Below are positions 1-6,511 of a DNA stretch of 10,804 nucleotides, one piece after another; positions within the stretch are counted from its first letter, which is position 1, and each line of letters begins with the position of its first letter. The stretch is taken from NCBI GenBank assembly GCA_964537555.1, contig CAZIAD010000075.1, positions 1 to 10,804 on the forward strand, in the 5' to 3' direction. The translations under genes were made by a program, and so were the position numbers. This stretch comes from CAYRWR01 sp964537555 (GTDB taxonomy: Bacteria; Spirochaetota; Brevinematia; Brevinematales; CAYRWR01). Under the pieces are notes generated by a model that saw only the letters and a list, made by a program, of their open reading frames with translations, made no database searches and had not been told where the DNA came from.

Positions 1-23
1 GTTTTTTTGAATCTATAAACGGC

Positions 24-79
24 TGATAACTAAGGCTAGTCGACAGGCATGGCCCGTCGCCGAGCCGAGTTCGTTATGT
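24..79 (+). repeat. attC recombination site 1 (end of upstream cassette)
   Basis: Imperfect inverted repeat with attC architecture. ATAAC (26-30) pairs with GTTAT (73-77). AA (32-33) pairs with TT (70-71). GGCT (34-37) pairs with AGCC (63-66), leaving GAG (67-69) unpaired. CGAC (41-44) pairs with GTCG (56-59), and GGC (46-48) with GCC (52-54) around a 3-nt loop with one A/C mismatch. The unequal arms with extrahelical bases are what integron integrases recognise in the folded strand. The right core GTTATGT differs from the classical GTTRRRY consensus at one position. The cassette gene it belongs to lies left of the window. Confidence 0.75.
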
Positions 80-186
80 GTAATTAATATTTTCATTAGG
101 ATTTTTTTAACCCTAATCTATTTCATGAATCTTATGCATTATGGGGTATTCTTAATAGTATATTAAAGTTAGTAAAGGAGAATTTA

Positions 187-2091
187 ATGAGAAAACTTAA
201 TATTTTACTCATTACCACTGTGTTTATCTTAATTTCTTGTTCTGTGGAACCTGAAGAAGAATTCTACGAAGTGATCTATCATGGTAATCAAAATGAGTCC
301 GGAATAGTACCTGTTGATGTCAATGAATATTCTAAAAATGATGTATTTGTTGCAATGGGAAATGTAGGTAACCTTGCAAAAAGTAATTATAATTTCATTG
401 GTTGGAATACTGAACCTGATGGATCTGGCAATCCTATTCTACCAGGATATCCAGATGTAATTAGGGATTCAGATATAAATCTTTATGCTCAGTGGTCTCG
501 ATCTCATTATATTATAATATATGATGGAAATGGTGCTTCAAGCGGTACTACTGTAGATAACAATCTTTACACAAATCTTGAAGTTGTCACAGTTATCTCA
601 AATTCTTACTCTAATCAGGGATATGCATTCGCTAAATGGAACACTCAACCAGATGGCTCTGGAGATAATTTTATACCCAATGAAACTATTATGATATCTA
701 ATTCTAACATCACATTATACGCTCAGTGGAAGTATGCTTATTTTACAGTCTCCTTTGAAATAAATGGAGCAACTTCTGGTTCTTCACCCGATTCCTTGTC
801 AAACACTTTTACCTCAAATATTTTAATTCCTATTGCCTCTGGTCTAAGTAAAGAAAATTTTGCTTTCTTTGAATGGAATACAACAAGTAATGGAAATGGC
901 GAAGGATATCAACCTGGTTTTAGCTATACAATACCCTCCTCAAATACAGTACTTTATGCAATTTGGACTAATAATGCATACACATTAACTTATGATGATA
1001 ATGGAGCGACCAATGGTACAGCTCCAGACCCTGATACAATATCTCATGATATCAATTTCCAACCATCAGGCAATGAGAATAATATGCAACGTGCAGGTCA
1101 CATATTTATAGGATGGAATACTAAAGCTGATGGGACAGGCATCTACTATAGTACTGAACAGCCATATTCTTCATTTAACAGTAATGCTACTCTATATGCT
1201 ATGTGGAAAGATTTTTCTGAGATTTCATTTAGGAATCTTTCTGCAATCGGTGATATCACATATGAACATAGAAATCTCGATTTTTATACTAACATCACTG
1301 CTCCGTATTCGAATACCATTTCATCTTATAATATTGGTAAATATGAAATTACCTACGAACTTTACTTTACCATAAGAAAATGGGCTATTGAACAAGGTTA
1401 TGTGATATTTCCAGGACAGGAAGGTTCTACTGGTGGTTCAGGATTACCTAGTGATAATACCAATAAATATCAACCCGTTGTTTTAGTTACACATAATGAT
1501 ACAATAGCCTGGTGCAATGCTTATAGTGAATACCTTGGATTAGGACCAGTATACTTCAATGATCCTGGATTTAACTCTGTATACAAAACAAATTCTAATA
1601 GTAATCCATATGCTAATGTAATGACTAATGGATATAGACTTCCAACTGAAGCAGAATGGGTTCTAGCTGCCCAATATAATGGTTCTGGTGTTATACCAAG
1701 TTATTACTTATTTATTGCAGCAAATAGAACATATTGGAATTATGGTGATCTTCCAAATTATGGATGGATTTATCCTAATTCAGATAACCGCACTCATGTT
1801 GTGGGCTTAAAACAATTTAATACTGCTGGCACATATGATCAGACAGGAAATGCAGCAGAATGGGTATGGAATTGGATCGAAACTAATCCTACAACGAGTG
1901 TTACTAATTATTGGGGACCAATCTCGGGGTCATTCCGTCAATATTGTGGAGGAAACTATACTACTGGTGATTCTTCTTTTGCACACACATTGGCAGTAGG
2001 TTATAAAGATGGTACATATCAATATCCTCATTTAGGTTCAGATAGGATTGGATTCAGGATTGCAAGATATCCATATTATCAGGGATATTGA
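187..2091 (+). CDS. InlB B-repeat / SUMF1-like surface lipoprotein
   Basis: A predicted exported lipoprotein of 634 residues. The signal peptide ends in the lipobox LISC, with lipidated Cys18. Four InlB/Listeria-Bacteroides B-type repeats follow (about residues 28-103, 107-181, 185-260 and 264-340), each with a GWNT/KWNT/EWNT-like core and ending in Y-A-x-W. Residues about 345-630 form a formylglycine-generating-enzyme-like (SUMF1) fold with RLPTEAEW (484-491), GNAAEWVWNW (554-563) and RIGFRIAR (620-627). The pair of active-site cysteines of true FGE, in the segment after the GG motif, is not apparent: only C587 lies there, just before GGN. A binding or structural role is therefore likelier than catalysis. 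AAAGGAG (174-180) sets the start. It is the only gene of an integron cassette bounded by attC sites 1 and 2. Repeat-plus-SUMF1 lipoproteins are common in spirochaetes; the ligand is unknown. Confidence 0.9.
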   Translation: MRKLNILLITTVFILISCSVEPEEEFYEVIYHGNQNESGIVPVDVNEYSKNDVFVAMGNVGNLAKSNYNFIGWNTEPDGSGNPILPGYPDVIRDSDINLYAQWSRSHYIIIYDGNGASSGTTVDNNLYTNLEVVTVISNSYSNQGYAFAKWNTQPDGSGDNFIPNETIMISNSNITLYAQWKYAYFTVSFEINGATSGSSPDSLSNTFTSNILIPIASGLSKENFAFFEWNTTSNGNGEGYQPGFSYTIPSSNTVLYAIWTNNAYTLTYDDNGATNGTAPDPDTISHDINFQPSGNENNMQRAGHIFIGWNTKADGTGIYYSTEQPYSSFNSNATLYAMWKDFSEISFRNLSAIGDITYEHRNLDFYTNITAPYSNTISSYNIGKYEITYELYFTIRKWAIEQGYVIFPGQEGSTGGSGLPSDNTNKYQPVVLVTHNDTIAWCNAYSEYLGLGPVYFNDPGFNSVYKTNSNSNPYANVMTNGYRLPTEAEWVLAAQYNGSGVIPSYYLFIAANRTYWNYGDLPNYGWIYPNSDNRTHVVGLKQFNTAGTYDQTGNAAEWVWNWIETNPTTSVTNYWGPISGSFRQYCGGNYTTGDSSFAHTLAVGYKDGTYQYPHLGSDRIGFRIARYPYYQGY

Positions 2092-2105
2092 TGATGAACA
2101 ACAAC

Positions 2106-2182
2106 ACATAACTAAGCCCATTCGCCAGGCTCAGGCCCGGCGCATAGGCCGGCACGTCAGCTGTCATTTTTGCTAGTTTGGA
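2106..2182 (+). repeat. attC recombination site 2
   Basis: Begins 15 nt after the lipoprotein stop codon. AACTA (2110-2114) pairs with TAGTT (2174-2178), and GC (2116-2117) with GC (2172-2173), leaving A2115 extrahelical. AG-CT (2127-2128, 2130-2131) pairs with AGCT (2159-2162), leaving G2129 extrahelical. GCC and GGC (2135-2137, 2139-2141) pair with GCCGGC (2148-2153), leaving C2138 unpaired, around loop GCATAG. The left core is ACATAAC; the right core GTTTGGA belongs to the next cassette. The internal 16-mer at 2136-2151 recurs with two changes at 4582-4597. The GGAGG ribosome binding site of the next gene (2180-2184) overlaps the right end of the site. Confidence 0.7.
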
Positions 2183-2192
2183 GGTTTAGACA

Positions 2193-2549
2193 ATGTCTCA
2201 ATCAGCTTCTCAGGCAACAAAATTTTACCAAGAAGCCGTAGAGAAATCTGAAGTTTGGACAGTTAAAGATGAAAATGGATTTCCAGCGCCTATGAACGGG
2301 GATGGTAAACGTGTAATGCCTTTCTGGTCTTCAAAAACTCGTGTATTGACAATAATTGAAACAGTTGCCGCCTATAAAGCTTTTGAACCTTTTTCCATGT
2401 CAATAGAAGACTTTATAAGTAAATGGATTCCCGGACTTAAAAAAGATGGTTTATTAGTTGGTGTCAATTGGAGTGGTATAAAGGCAGTGGGATATGATTT
2501 AAAACCTGATGATTTACTTATAGCGTTAAAAAATCAAATGGAGAATTAA
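2193..2549 (+). CDS. DUF2750 domain protein
   Basis: A 118-residue soluble protein without signal peptide or membrane segment, covering essentially the whole DUF2750 family. Family-like segments are the SASQATKFYQE start (4-14), VWTVKDENGFPAPMNGDGKR (21-40), MPFWSS (42-47), FEPFSMSIEDF (64-74) and the C-terminal WIPGLKKDGLLVGVNWSG (78-95). The biochemical function of the family is not known. GGAGG (2180-2184) lies 8 nt before the ATG and overlaps the end of attC site 2, so the gene starts almost at the cassette boundary, as is usual for cassette genes. It is followed after 17 nt by the left half of another attC. DNA is AT-rich like the preceding cassette. The family call is from recognising the sequence, without a search. 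Confidence 0.85.
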   Translation: MSQSASQATKFYQEAVEKSEVWTVKDENGFPAPMNGDGKRVMPFWSSKTRVLTIIETVAAYKAFEPFSMSIEDFISKWIPGLKKDGLLVGVNWSGIKAVGYDLKPDDLLIALKNQMEN

Positions 2550-2566
2550 TTATTTAACACACAAAA

Positions 2567-2580
2567 ACAACACCTAACTA
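2567..2580 (+). repeat. Truncated attC (left half only)
   Basis: This 14-mer matches the left end of attC site 2 (2101-2114) at 13 of 14 positions, ending in the core ACCTAAC plus TA. It sits in the same place, just after a stop codon. The rest of the site is missing: the next 30 bases are A/T- and G-rich, show no complementary arm, and run straight into the SH3 protein gene. The likeliest reading is an attC that lost its right half, fusing the DUF2750 cassette to what follows. Confidence 0.5.
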
Positions 2581-2612
2581 GGGTAATGGGAAATATACAA
2601 TAAGGTAGTAGC

Positions 2613-3323
2613 ATGAAAAATGTAATCCTCTTAAGTCTGTTATTTGTCCTCTTGTTCAATTCAAAAATCTTTTCATTTGAACTTTTAAATGATCTCATTG
2701 AAAACCATGAGGCTATTACAATTGGCAATAATGTTAATATACGTAAAGGGCCATCTATCAATGATGAAGTCATTACACAAGTTAGTATAGGTGATGTAGT
2801 TTATGTTCAAAAAATAAGTACCAATCGAGTAGAGATCGATGAACATTTAAAACAATACCATTATGTTTGGATAAGAATTAGATATAAAAACATCGAAGGT
2901 TGGGCATGTAATGCCTATTTTGTACCTAAGTTTATCTACAATAAAAGTAAAGGTTTTATAGCATGGGCAGAAATGACTTTATATGATGGAGCCAGTAATC
3001 CATTTGATATTGTGGTCTACGATGTAAATAAAAAGAAAAAACAGATTGTCGCAAAAGTTGATGCTACTGATATATATTTTTCTGATCTTGGGAATTACTT
3101 TGCAGTTGATTCCGGCTCAGATGTGGTGGGGGACTTAATTATTGGAAAATTACCATCTGGAGATATTTTGATCCGGACAGAACATGACCGATCAGCAATT
3201 CTCTGGCAGAATGATACCTTTATTTTTACTAAAGCATTTTATAATCAGGTAAACCGGACATATTTTGAAGAGAAATACATCTTTAAATATGGTAAGATTT
3301 TAAAGATGACTACCCCTCGCTGA
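2613..3323 (+). CDS. Exported SH3-domain (SH3b) protein
   Basis: A 236-residue protein with a Sec signal peptide (about residues 1-22: MKN, hydrophobic core, FS-F region) and no lipobox cysteine. Residues about 34-105 form a bacterial SH3 domain with VNIRKGPS (41-48), WIRIRY (86-91) and GWACNAY (96-102), a fold often binding peptidoglycan or peptides in the periplasm. Residues about 110-236 are a beta-rich, WD-like-looking region of unknown type (repeated phrases such as DIVVYDVN and GDLIIGKLPSGDILIRTE). AAGG (2602-2605) precedes the ATG by 7 nt. The gene lies between a truncated attC and a diverged attC-like hairpin pair, so it may be a former cassette. A second exported SH3 protein of similar layout is encoded at 6512-7324. 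No enzymatic motif is seen. Confidence 0.85.
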   Translation: MKNVILLSLLFVLLFNSKIFSFELLNDLIENHEAITIGNNVNIRKGPSINDEVITQVSIGDVVYVQKISTNRVEIDEHLKQYHYVWIRIRYKNIEGWACNAYFVPKFIYNKSKGFIAWAEMTLYDGASNPFDIVVYDVNKKKKQIVAKVDATDIYFSDLGNYFAVDSGSDVVGDLIIGKLPSGDILIRTEHDRSAILWQNDTFIFTKAFYNQVNRTYFEEKYIFKYGKILKMTTPR

Positions 3324-3354
3324 GCCCATGCTTACAGGCATACTTCCGGGGAAG
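3320..3354 (+). repeat. Tandem hairpins, diverged attC-like remnant
   Basis: Directly at the stop codon of the SH3 gene are two adjacent small hairpins: ATGC (3328-3331) with GCAT (3338-3341), and CTTCC (3343-3347) with GGAAG (3350-3354). Bases 3320-3329 match 2112-2121 of attC site 2 at 9 of 10 positions, and 3334-3341 is identical to 43-50 of attC site 1. These matches suggest a decayed attC, but no flanking core pair is present. There is no T-run, so a simple intrinsic terminator is less likely. Confidence 0.35.
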
Positions 3355-3394
3355 AGTCATAAGGTTCGTGAGACCACATTTTCAGGAGAAAAAA

Positions 3395-4435
3395 ATGAAG
3401 AAGAGTTTTGCTGTAAGTATAGCCCTAAGTGTATTATTCCTTTTAGTGAGCCTGAGTTGCAGCCGGAGCTCAGATGATACCACCATGATCTTTCATACCT
3501 GGAGTGACACAAAACCGGAACCCCTTGCGCCGGGTCCTTCCGGACAATTCACTCTTTATCTAAAACCATTAAAGCACTGGACCAATGTCAATATATGGTA
3601 CTGGGGGGGAGATGCCGGAGTCAACCCGGCTCCACATAATCAGTGGCCAGGCACCCCTATGACAGATGAGGGTGAGGGCTGGTTCAGTATTTCCCTGGGG
3701 CCCGGTACATCCTGGTCTTATGTAATATTCAATACGGATGGGGGAGACCTCCAGACAAAAGACATACTCCGCACCAATGAGGGCTGGTGTGTATTGACTA
3801 ATATCAGGTCAAGAGTAAAAAGGGATCTGGTATATTTTGTGTTCAAAGACGAGGCCACCATTGGCGGGATGATTTCAAACCGGAAATCGGTCCCGGCAGT
3901 AAAGATCCCTGCAGATCTGGATGGATACCCTGTTACATCTATTGCTGAAAATGCCTTTCTAAAGAATAAGAGCCTGAAGGCTGTGGACCTGTCGACGGCC
4001 AGGCACCTCAAGATCATTGGAACCAGGGTATTTAAAAGTTGTACCGGGCTGGCTAAGGTGACTTTCCCCGGCAGTCTGAATACTATCAGATACGGTGCAT
4101 TTTCCTACTGCAGGAGTTTAAACAACCTCGACCTGTCAGGACAAATCAATCTGTACTCCATAGGAGAAGCAGCCTTTAAATACTGCGATAGTCTGAGCAA
4201 TGTCACCCTCCCTGAAAGCCTGAGGGTCATGGATGATAAAGTCTTCTATAATTGCAGCAACCTTACCGTTGTTAAAGTATATGCAAAAGATCCCCCTGTT
4301 TTATCAGGAAATCAGGTGTTTGAAGGATGTCCGCTCTCTGCCATATTTGTACCCTCAGATAGTGTGACATCTTATCAGAGTGCTTACGGCTGGTCTGGCT
4401 TTTCGAATATTATTTCTGGTTTAGACGGCTTTTAG
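3395..4435 (+). CDS. Lipoprotein with CBM26-like starch-binding module and BspA-type leucine-rich repeats
   Basis: A 346-residue predicted lipoprotein starting at ATG 3395, chosen for AGGAG (3384-3388) and because the signal peptide begins MKKSF; an in-frame GTG at 3368 lacks support. The signal peptide ends LVSLSC (Cys22), a relaxed spirochaetal-type lipobox. Residues about 51-132 resemble carbohydrate-binding module family 26: FTLYLKPL, NVNIWYW, QWPGTPMTDEGEGWFSISL, YVIFNTDGG, LQTKDI and GW, with aromatic Trp62, Trp69, Trp84, Trp96 and Trp131. Residues about 170-340 hold five BspA-like LRR_5 repeats (xxIxxxAFxxCxxLxxVxLP type, about 178, 205, 228, 252 and 276), ending in the usual SYQSAYGWSGFSNI cap. 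It probably displays glycan and protein contacts at the cell surface. No catalytic domain is present. GC content is higher than in the three genes to its left. Confidence 0.85.
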   Translation: MKKSFAVSIALSVLFLLVSLSCSRSSDDTTMIFHTWSDTKPEPLAPGPSGQFTLYLKPLKHWTNVNIWYWGGDAGVNPAPHNQWPGTPMTDEGEGWFSISLGPGTSWSYVIFNTDGGDLQTKDILRTNEGWCVLTNIRSRVKRDLVYFVFKDEATIGGMISNRKSVPAVKIPADLDGYPVTSIAENAFLKNKSLKAVDLSTARHLKIIGTRVFKSCTGLAKVTFPGSLNTIRYGAFSYCRSLNNLDLSGQINLYSIGEAAFKYCDSLSNVTLPESLRVMDDKVFYNCSNLTVVKVYAKDPPVLSGNQVFEGCPLSAIFVPSDSVTSYQSAYGWSGFSNIISGLDGF

Positions 4436-4550
4436 AGCAGATGAGCAATGTATATGAAGTGGCTTCTTCCCGGAGAGTTAGGAATTTGATTCGAAAATCA
4501 TGGATATGTTTGTCAATTACCGGATGATAATTGCTGTAAAATAGAAAAGG

Positions 4551-4638
4551 ACACAACCAGCTTATGCCCTGCGCATACCCACCCGGCCCGTAGGCCGTTC
4601 ACATAGTAGAGAGGCCTGGATACAAGGAGCAGTTATGA
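4551..4638 (+). repeat. Diverged attC-like site before the DUF2200 gene
   Basis: The left core is ACACAAC (4551-4557). The segment at 4582-4597 matches the central part of attC site 2 (2136-2151) at 14 of 16 positions and folds as CGGCC (4584-4588) with GGCCG (4593-4597) around CGTA. CT-ATG (4561-4562, 4564-4566) can pair with CATAG (4602-4606), leaving T4563 unpaired, and CCAG (4557-4560, sharing C4557) with CTGG (4616-4619). A possible right core GTTATGA is at 4632-4638 and contains the start codon of the next gene. Outer-arm pairing is poor, so the site is either decayed or only distantly related. Confidence 0.4.
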
Positions 4639-4994
4639 ATACCACAACTGAACATGATAAACGCATAGCCGAAATGACATTTTCTTCGGTCTATCCCCTT
4701 TATGTTAAAAAAATTGAATCAAAAGGCAGGACTATCGATGAGTTACATCAGGTAATAGAATGGCTGACCGGGTATGGAGTGCAGGAGCTGAAGACTATGA
4801 TAGAGCAGGGCATGAGTTTTAAAGAATTCTTTGCGAAGGCTCAGTTAAACCCTCATGCTGAATTGATCACCGGAATGATTTGCGGTTATCGTATTGAGGA
4901 GATCGAAACTCCCCTGACCAAAAAAGTCAGGTATTTAGATAAGCTGGTGGATGAGCTGGCCAAAGGTAAAAAGATGGAAAAAATTTTACGATAG
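4635..4994 (+). CDS. DUF2200 family protein
   Basis: A 119-residue cytoplasmic protein matching the full length of the DUF2200 family. Characteristic parts are MTFSSVYPLYVKKIESKGRT (14-33), the IEWLTGY motif (41-47), LITGMICGYRIEEIETPL (77-94) and a C-terminal KKVRYLDKLVDELAKGKKMEKILR (96-119). The biochemical role of the family is unknown to me. AAGGAG (4624-4629) lies 5 nt before the ATG. The gene begins inside the possible right core of the attC-like site at 4551-4638, so it may be the first gene of a cassette or the first gene beyond the array. The serine hydrolase gene starts 37 nt after its stop, consistent with cotranscription. Confidence 0.85.
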   Translation: MNTTTEHDKRIAEMTFSSVYPLYVKKIESKGRTIDELHQVIEWLTGYGVQELKTMIEQGMSFKEFFAKAQLNPHAELITGMICGYRIEEIETPLTKKVRYLDKLVDELAKGKKMEKILR

Positions 4995-5031
4995 TGATCA
5001 GATGGTGAAGACACCCCCCAAGGAGCAGATA

Positions 5032-6429
5032 ATGGCACAGACCCGGTTTGAGAAATTTAAAGACATCTTTGAAGACAAGATCGCAGAGGACATGTCCAAA
5101 CGGAGGATACCCGGTACCGTCATGGCCCTGGTGGAAAAAGGCAAGGTCATCTATGAGGCCAGTTTCGGGGCCAGAGACAGGGCTACCAACACCTCAGTGG
5201 ACAGGAACAGCCTATTTGGAATAGGCTCCTGTACTAAATCTTTTACCAGCCTGGCTATCCTTCAGCTGGTCGAAAAACAGCTTTTGTCCATTGATGATCC
5301 GGTGGCAAAATACCTTCCCCTGAGATTAGGCCACAAAGAAAAACCCATCACCCTGAGGCACCTCATGAGTCACTCCAGCGGCATCCCTGCTCTGGACACC
5401 TCATTGAAAATACATTATTTTCTGGATGAAGAAAAAGATGTACCTATTATACCCATGAGCAGCCGGGAAGATATCATGCGCTTTATTAATAATGCTCAGG
5501 ATGAAGTGATATTTGAACCCGGTGAGCAGTTTTTTTATTTTAACGGAGGCTATGATCTGCTGGGGTTTATTATAGAAGATGTTTCAGGACTGAAGTACAA
5601 GGATTATATACAGCAAAATATCTTTCAGCCCCTGGGGATGTCTGCGTCCTGCTTTATTGATGAAAAGGAGTTCCTGGAAAGTCCTGATATAGCCCGGGGC
5701 TATGTCAATAAAAAAGACGCAATAGTGGGCATTCAGAGGACAATCGATTTTAATCTTTATGCCGCTGGAGGAATCGTGTCCAATATCCCGGATCTGGCTC
5801 TGTATATTCAGGCTGTGATGTCCGGGGATAAGCGCCTGCTCCAGGAAGAGGGGTCATGGGCGGCATTGACTAGCAGGCAGAGTGCTTCCGATATGATGCC
5901 CGGCCTGATTCCCGAAGCCCGCTATGAAGGATATGGCCTGGGGTGGGTCTTGTTATCGGACTTTCATGGCAAAAAAGTACTGCGTCATGGGGGTAACACT
6001 GGCAACTATTCCACCCAGATAGTGCTTTTACCGGAGCTAGAAGTGGGTGTGATCCTGTTGTCCAATGCTTCTGCCTCTCCATCCACCTGCCATGTCACTG
6101 CTTTACTACAGGCATACCTGGGCCTGGATCCCCTGGAGCATAACTTTGTGTATAAAAAGCAGAAACACTGGAAAAAGCTCACCGGGAAATATTCCACTTA
6201 CAAAGACATCTATAATATAGAAGTGGTTAACAAGGGCGGCACCCTCTTTGTCAATTTTATCAGTACAGATGATCCTTTTGATTTCCCGATTTTCCCGGCA
6301 AATGATGATCTGGAGTGTATGCACTATTATTCCTATAATGACTTTGCCCAAAAGGACCCGCTCTTTTTCTTTGAAAAGAATGATAAAATCTATCTCAAAG
6401 TGGAACGGTCCTTATACACAAAGAAGTGA
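5032..6429 (+). CDS. Serine hydrolase, beta-lactamase / penicillin-binding-protein-like family
   Basis: A 465-residue class C-type serine hydrolase. The nucleophile motif is SCTK (Ser66, Lys69), the second motif is YFN (169-171) followed by GGYDLLG, and the third is HGG (319-321), where class C enzymes have KTG. Family landmarks LRHLMSHSSGIP (108-119) and AAGGIVSNIPDLALY (244-258) are present. Residues about 360-465 look like the small C-terminal beta domain seen in this family. Substrate cannot be read from sequence: esterase, D-aminopeptidase or carboxypeptidase are possible, and resistance to beta-lactams should not be assumed. No signal peptide is seen, so it is probably cytoplasmic. The start at 5032 has AAGGAG (5020-5025) 6 nt upstream; in-frame starts at 4951 and 5002 would extend it, the former overlapping the DUF2200 gene, but lack a good binding site. 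Confidence 0.9.
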   Translation: MAQTRFEKFKDIFEDKIAEDMSKRRIPGTVMALVEKGKVIYEASFGARDRATNTSVDRNSLFGIGSCTKSFTSLAILQLVEKQLLSIDDPVAKYLPLRLGHKEKPITLRHLMSHSSGIPALDTSLKIHYFLDEEKDVPIIPMSSREDIMRFINNAQDEVIFEPGEQFFYFNGGYDLLGFIIEDVSGLKYKDYIQQNIFQPLGMSASCFIDEKEFLESPDIARGYVNKKDAIVGIQRTIDFNLYAAGGIVSNIPDLALYIQAVMSGDKRLLQEEGSWAALTSRQSASDMMPGLIPEARYEGYGLGWVLLSDFHGKKVLRHGGNTGNYSTQIVLLPELEVGVILLSNASASPSTCHVTALLQAYLGLDPLEHNFVYKKQKHWKKLTGKYSTYKDIYNIEVVNKGGTLFVNFISTDDPFDFPIFPANDDLECMHYYSYNDFAQKDPLFFFEKNDKIYLKVERSLYTKK

Positions 6430-6511
6430 AAATGGGGTATTAGGGTATTGCAGGGATCTAGCAGTTCAGTGATTCTGAAACCAGATATATTGTAAAACAA
6501 ACGGAGATATT

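Larger units (their letters stand above)
1..4638 (+). mobile_element. Integron-like gene cassette array (left end open, right edge uncertain)
   Basis: Two convincing attC hairpins (24-79 and 2106-2182), one half attC (2567-2580) and two diverged attC-like stretches (3320-3354 and 4551-4638) separate single genes that all point the same way, the layout of an integron cassette array. The first cassette (74-2176) has matching front and rear core sequences. DNA up to about 3300 is AT-rich while the attC sites themselves are GC-rich. No integrase gene, attI or cassette promoter is inside the window, so the array's origin lies further left. The part up to about 2580 is well supported; extension to 4638 is inference from weak site similarity. 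The alternative for the weaker sites is unrelated intergenic hairpins. Confidence 0.6.

Noticed and set aside
95..117. Inverted repeat ATTAGG / CCTAAT before the first lipoprotein gene
   Set aside because: Six pairs with an AT-rich 11-nt loop in AT-rich DNA; too weak to call an operator or terminator.
4441..4527. 28-codon + strand open frame (MSNVYEVASSRR...) after the CBM26/BspA gene
   Set aside because: It has no ribosome binding site and no recognisable sequence; the 199-nt gap is better described as intergenic DNA ending in an attC-like site.
4951..5031. Upstream in-frame extension of the serine hydrolase overlapping the DUF2200 gene
   Set aside because: No ribosome binding site precedes 4951, and the added residues are a frame-shifted reading of the DUF2200 C-terminus; 5032 has AAGGAG at good spacing.
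5230..5250. Antibiotic-resistance beta-lactamase
   Set aside because: The SxxK, YxN and HGG motifs are shared by many esterases and peptidases of this fold, and the lack of a signal peptide argues against a periplasmic resistance enzyme.
6465..6479. Small hairpin TTCAG / CTGAA after the serine hydrolase gene
   Set aside because: Five pairs and no T-run; not convincing as a terminator.
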